Shown here one piece after another: positions 62,487-64,000 of a stretch of 64,000 nt of DNA. Within the stretch, counting starts at the first letter, position 1. Every line of letters begins with the position of its first letter. The stretch is from contig NZ_CP023668.1 of the NCBI RefSeq assembly GCF_002441935.1, positions 372,001-436,000 on the forward strand. Reading direction: 5' to 3'. The notes under the pieces were generated by a model. It had not been told where the DNA came from and did no database searches. It saw only the letters and a list, made by a program, of their open reading frames with translations. Position numbers and translations under genes: made by a program. This DNA is from Mesoplasma lactucae ATCC 49193. Lineage in GTDB: Bacteria > Bacillota_I > Bacilli_A > Mycoplasmatales > Mycoplasmataceae.

Positions 62487-62895
62487 ACTCCTCCTCAAAG
62501 TGTTCATTTCTAACTTCACCTATTTTCCTTGATATTGAAAAACTGTATTCTACTTTTTTGTTCATTTTATTAATCTCACTTTCATAATGTTCGATTCTAT
62601 TACTGTTTTCTTGCAATTCATTGTTTAATTTTTTTACAACTTCTCTTAAATCGTCTAATTCTTTTTGTGTATTTTTATCAACATACTTTGGTAACTCTGA
62701 ATTAAACTGAGAATATGTCTTTTCTATGTAATTATTTCTTTCCAACTCAATATTTTCTTTTCTTAAATTAAGAAATTGCTTTTTTTGCTCTAAAGATTTT
62801 AGATTTTTAGAGATTATTTTGTTTTCGTTTTTCATGTACACTATTTCATTTTGCGTTCTCATAGCGACATCATAAGACTTTAATAAATTTGTCAT
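62476..62895 (-). CDS. Coiled-coil protein, 139 residues
   Basis: A highly charged protein rich in Lys, Glu and Asn, mostly one long coiled coil (about residues 15-125). It has no signal peptide. It starts at ATG 62895 after AAAAGGAG and ends within the start of the 689-residue gene. Small coiled-coil proteins in such positions in phages can be chaperones or scaffolds; here only position and overlap suggest a shared transcript. Confidence 0.6.
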   Translation of the reverse strand: MTNLLKSYDVAMRTQNEIVYMKNENKIISKNLKSLEQKKQFLNLRKENIELERNNYIEKTYSQFNSELPKYVDKNTQKELDDLREVVKKLNNELQENSNRIEHYESEINKMNKKVEYSFSISRKIGEVRNEHFEEEYDE

Positions 62896-62929
62896 TTTTT
62901 CTCCTTTTATATAAAAAATAATTTAAATT

Positions 62930-64000
62930 TTATTCTGCATAAAAAAACAATAATGTTTGTCTATCTGGATCAAGGTTTCATTTTGTAGATTCTAGTGCAA
63001 AATTAAATGTATTATCTGATCTATTTATAGTTAGTGTTGACATTAGAACATACCCTGCATTGTAAGTTTCTAGGATTGGAATTCTGTATCAAGCTAAATT
63101 TTCCGGGCCATAAGATAAATTAAATATATTAACGTATAAAATTATTTCGGCCATTAATTGTCCAGAAATACCAATAACTTTATCAGGAGATAATCATGAA
63201 GGCAGTTTAAATAAAACATTTGTGTTATCTTTTTTTTCACCAGAAATCTTAATTGCTTTAATTTTCAATTTCTCTAACATATTGTTTTGGTTTTCAATAG
63301 CACTATTTTGAGTTTGATTGATAGTTTTTTGATTCTCTACAATTTCTTCAACATATTTGACATCTGCTTTTTTATCAATGTCTGCTTTCATTTTTGGAAT
63401 ATCAGCAACTCTATTATTAATTTCGTTTGCAATTTTATTAGAAATTGTTTCATCATTATTAATAATATTTTTAGCAATTTGAGCCAAATCTAATTTTGAT
63501 TCAATATATCCTAATGTTTCTTTTTTTCAATTTTCATCGTCAATTTTATTTTTAGCAATTTCATCGTCAATTAATTTTAAAACATTACGATTAGTCAAAT
63601 CTAAAGATTCAACTAATGTTTTAACGTATTCTTTGTTTATTAATTCATTTGGATCAATAGTTTTAGATCATTCTTCAAAAACTTCATTTCAAGATTTAAC
63701 TTTATATAATTTTTTTATATTTGTATGACTTAATCACGCCATGGCTGATGGTGGAAAAATATCAGTAATAGATCCATTATTGTTTTTAAAATAATTAGTT
63801 AGTGAATAATCCTTAGAATTGTTGGTAATAATTAAATCAACGTTTGAATTAATAGGAAGTCTTCCGAATAATATGGCTTCAAAAGTATCGAAGATTGCCA
63901 ACATGATGTATCTTCTATTGATTTCAGAAGTCATTTCAAACGGAATTAAGTCAAAGTACCCATCAAAATGTAAATTAATTAAACTTTGGATTCTAATAGT
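62930..64000 (-). CDS. Tail-fibre-like or adhesin-like protein (C-terminal part; runs off right edge)
   Basis: At least 357 codons, open to the right edge, ending in TAA at 62930-62932. The visible N-terminal part is globular; a central coiled coil (about 160-245, NKIANEINNRV to NQKTINQTQNSA) is followed by a C-terminal beta-rich domain with MAEIILYVNIFNL, ENLAWYRIPILE and TLTINRSDNTFN. This order resembles trimeric phage receptor-binding or baseplate proteins, but no family was confirmed. It is immediately upstream of the coiled-coil gene, so it may begin the module. Confidence 0.55.

Overview
This window is from a mollicute of the Spiroplasma/Entomoplasma/Mesoplasma group. The evidence is: AT-rich DNA; TGA read as tryptophan inside nearly every conserved gene (infB, nusA, polC, ileS, ftsZ-cluster genes), so frames must be read with genetic code 4; mollicute-style lipoprotein signals; a single rrs-rrl-rrf operon without spacer tRNAs; and no peptidoglycan genes beside ftsZ. 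Species cannot be fixed from the sequence alone. All genes are on the minus strand except a small HNH-domain gene (5765-6067) and a lipoprotein gene (22195-23313).

Layout in coordinate order. 1-3544: operon rimP-nusA-ylxR-ylxQ-infB (infB runs off the left edge), behind a clear promoter and a leader hairpin. 3620-5275: about 1.65 kb without a credible protein gene, packed with more than 20 distinct perfect or near-perfect inverted repeats, some with U-tails; it is the most unusual stretch here and may encode one or more structured RNAs. It is followed by a 109-residue two-helix membrane protein with its own leader hairpin. 5765-13475: HNH protein, an FtsX-type permease, a secreted protein, a membrane protein, rmuC, a Rossmann-fold protein and a nitroreductase. 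13490-21990: polC, rseP-like protease, cdsA, an Xaa-Pro aminopeptidase, rpmG. 22195-23860: plus-strand lipoprotein, then five tRNA genes (Thr, Tyr, Gln, Lys, Leu in transcription order). 24056-31540: plsC, acpS, a rhomboid-like protein lacking the catalytic serine, rluD, lspA, ileS with a T-box leader. 31592-36454: an ABC-2 type transporter (two permeases and a degenerate ATPase) and an alpha/beta hydrolase. 36580-40960: mraZ-rsmH-ftsA-ftsZ-sepF with candidate MraZ boxes over the promoter. 41083-45265: pheS-pheT-yceD-rpmF. 45380-50438: an unknown protein and a 1476-residue FtsX-type permease. 50577-55610: rRNA operon with processing stems. 56092-59735: gapN, an RNA methyltransferase and a DUF2130 nuclease-like protein. 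59829-64000: a lipoprotein and three overlapping or closely packed genes of unknown function that look like a phage or other accessory module running off the right edge.

The core genes cover translation (infB, nusA, rimP, pheST, ileS, rRNA, tRNAs, L32, L33), division (ftsZ cluster), lipid and lipoprotein metabolism (cdsA, plsC, acpS, lspA), replication (polC) and lower glycolysis (gapN). Several adjacent genes share the junction UAAUG, which suggests coupled translation. Structural findings on RNAs and promoters come from reading the sequence by eye; no folding or database search was run.
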